A stretch of DNA of 5,317 nt from Methylovulum sp. GTDB lineage: Bacteria; Pseudomonadota; Gammaproteobacteria; Methylococcales; Methylomonadaceae. Numbering within the stretch: the stretch's first letter is position 1; each line of letters starts with the position of its first letter. This document shows, piece after piece, positions 4,673-5,317 of this stretch. Made by a program: the position numbers and the translations under genes. The notes under the pieces are model-generated. The model worked only from the letters and a program-made list of their open reading frames with translations. It did not search any database and was not told the DNA's origin. The stretch lies in contig JAQTNZ010000227.1 of assembly GCA_028713595.1 (NCBI GenBank), positions 1 to 5,317 on the forward strand. Direction: 5' to 3'.

Positions 4673-5317
4673 ATGTATAAACGCATACTTGACCACCTCA
4701 ACACCGCCATTTTGCTATTTAATCGGGATCTCACCCTCTCTTACATAAACACGGCTGGAGAAATGTTATTGGCGGACAGTTCGCACCACCTAGTTGACCA
4801 ACATGCTTCGGAGCTGTTCAAATCTTCTGACTCGGCGTTGCTGTTAAATTTAAAGCAATGCTTGACAATGGGCGAGCCTTTAGTCGAGCGGTCATTAACG
4901 CTTAACCGGATGAGCCAAAATGTCACCGTTAACTTAAGCGCCACGCCCTTATTAAATAAGGATGAGATTATCGAAATTTTGCTGGAGCTTCAGCAGGTGG
5001 ACACGCATTTGCGCATTTCCAAAGAAGAGCGGCTGTTGACCCAACAAAATACGGCACGGTTGCTGGTCAGAGGGTTGGCCCATGAGATCAAAAACCCCCT
5101 AGGGGGCCTGCGCGGTGCGGCGCAATTATTGGACTTGGAGCTGCACGACCCTGAGCTGAAAGAGTACACGCAAATCATCATTGCCGAATCAGACCGCTTG
5201 CAAGGCCTGATGGACAAAATGCTCGGGCCTAACAAATTGCCCAATAAAAAGTCTTTGAACATCCACGAAGTGCTGGAGCGGGTCAGGCAATTAGTCCATG
5301 TCGAGTCGAACGGCACT
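4673..5317 (+). CDS. ntrB: Nitrogen regulation sensor histidine kinase NtrB (GlnL), 3' end cut off
   Basis: NtrB is the cytoplasmic kinase/phosphatase that, under PII control, phosphorylates NtrC when nitrogen is short. The window holds 215 codons of an expected 350 or so. Residues 1-110 form the sensory PAS domain (LNTAILLFNRDLTLSYIN near the start). The dimerisation and phosphotransfer domain follows, with the H-box LVRGLAHEIKNPLGGLRGAA at 131-150 and phospho-accepting H137. EYTQIIIAESDRLQGLMDKM (164-183) and LGP at 184-186 match E. coli GlnL closely. The ATP-binding domain lies beyond the right edge. ATG 4673-4675 is the first start after an in-frame stop (4664-4666), and its ribosome binding site is weak (GGA about 12 bases upstream). 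The NtrC-type box and sigma-54 promoter in front suggest autoregulation; ntrC is expected just downstream. There are no transmembrane segments. Confidence 0.95.
   Translation, partial: MYKRILDHLNTAILLFNRDLTLSYINTAGEMLLADSSHHLVDQHASELFKSSDSALLLNLKQCLTMGEPLVERSLTLNRMSQNVTVNLSATPLLNKDEIIEILLELQQVDTHLRISKEERLLTQQNTARLLVRGLAHEIKNPLGGLRGAAQLLDLELHDPELKEYTQIIIAESDRLQGLMDKMLGPNKLPNKKSLNIHEVLERVRQLVHVESNGT

Noticed and set aside
4741..5316. Minus-strand open frames opposite ntrB
   Set aside because: They are antisense shadows of the ntrB coding region, which shows a clear H-box and PAS domain.

Overview
The window looks like chromosomal DNA of a gammaproteobacterium. The evidence is the 188-residue dCTP deaminase of the type found in pseudomonads, an E. 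coli-like NtrB, an ApbC/Mrp P-loop protein directly upstream of dcd, and a TRZ/ATZ-type nucleoside deaminase. Base composition is close to 50% GC. A methanotroph-like relative (Methylococcales) is possible, but that is a guess from general resemblance.

Layout. Positions 1-3904 hold a minus-strand run read right to left: apbC (Fe-S cluster carrier ATPase), dcd (dCTP deaminase), a secreted LprI/DUF1311-type protein split by an in-frame TGA, and mtaD (methylthioadenosine/S-adenosylhomocysteine deaminase, cut by the left window edge). The gaps are 96, 34 and 88 bases. They contain a candidate promoter for dcd and small hairpins ahead of mtaD. Positions 3905-4015 carry the apbC leader, with a perfect 13-bp tandem repeat and a small palindrome. 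Positions 4015-4327 are a scar: an orphan minus-strand C-terminal coding fragment abuts the last 46 codons of an IS30-family transposase on the plus strand. Positions 4328-4672 are non-coding and regulatory: a strong hairpin terminator, a 20-bp near-perfect inverted repeat centred on an NtrC-type box, and a sigma-54 -24/-12 promoter. Positions 4673 to the right edge encode the N-terminal half of NtrB (GlnL), the nitrogen-regulation sensor kinase.

How the parts work together. The ntrB leader reads as a self-contained nitrogen-control unit: terminator, enhancer-like NtrC site, then sigma-54 promoter with the GG-N10-GC spacing. This suggests that ntrB (and presumably ntrC beyond the window) is autoregulated and not driven by read-through from a glnA gene. 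The minus-strand cluster is housekeeping: Fe-S cluster delivery, dUTP supply for thymidylate synthesis, and recycling of SAM by-products. No novel multi-gene system is evident. The most interesting points are the TGA lying exactly at a conserved cysteine of the LprI-type gene, with its reading frame still open for 174 codons downstream, and the structured NtrC/sigma-54 leader.
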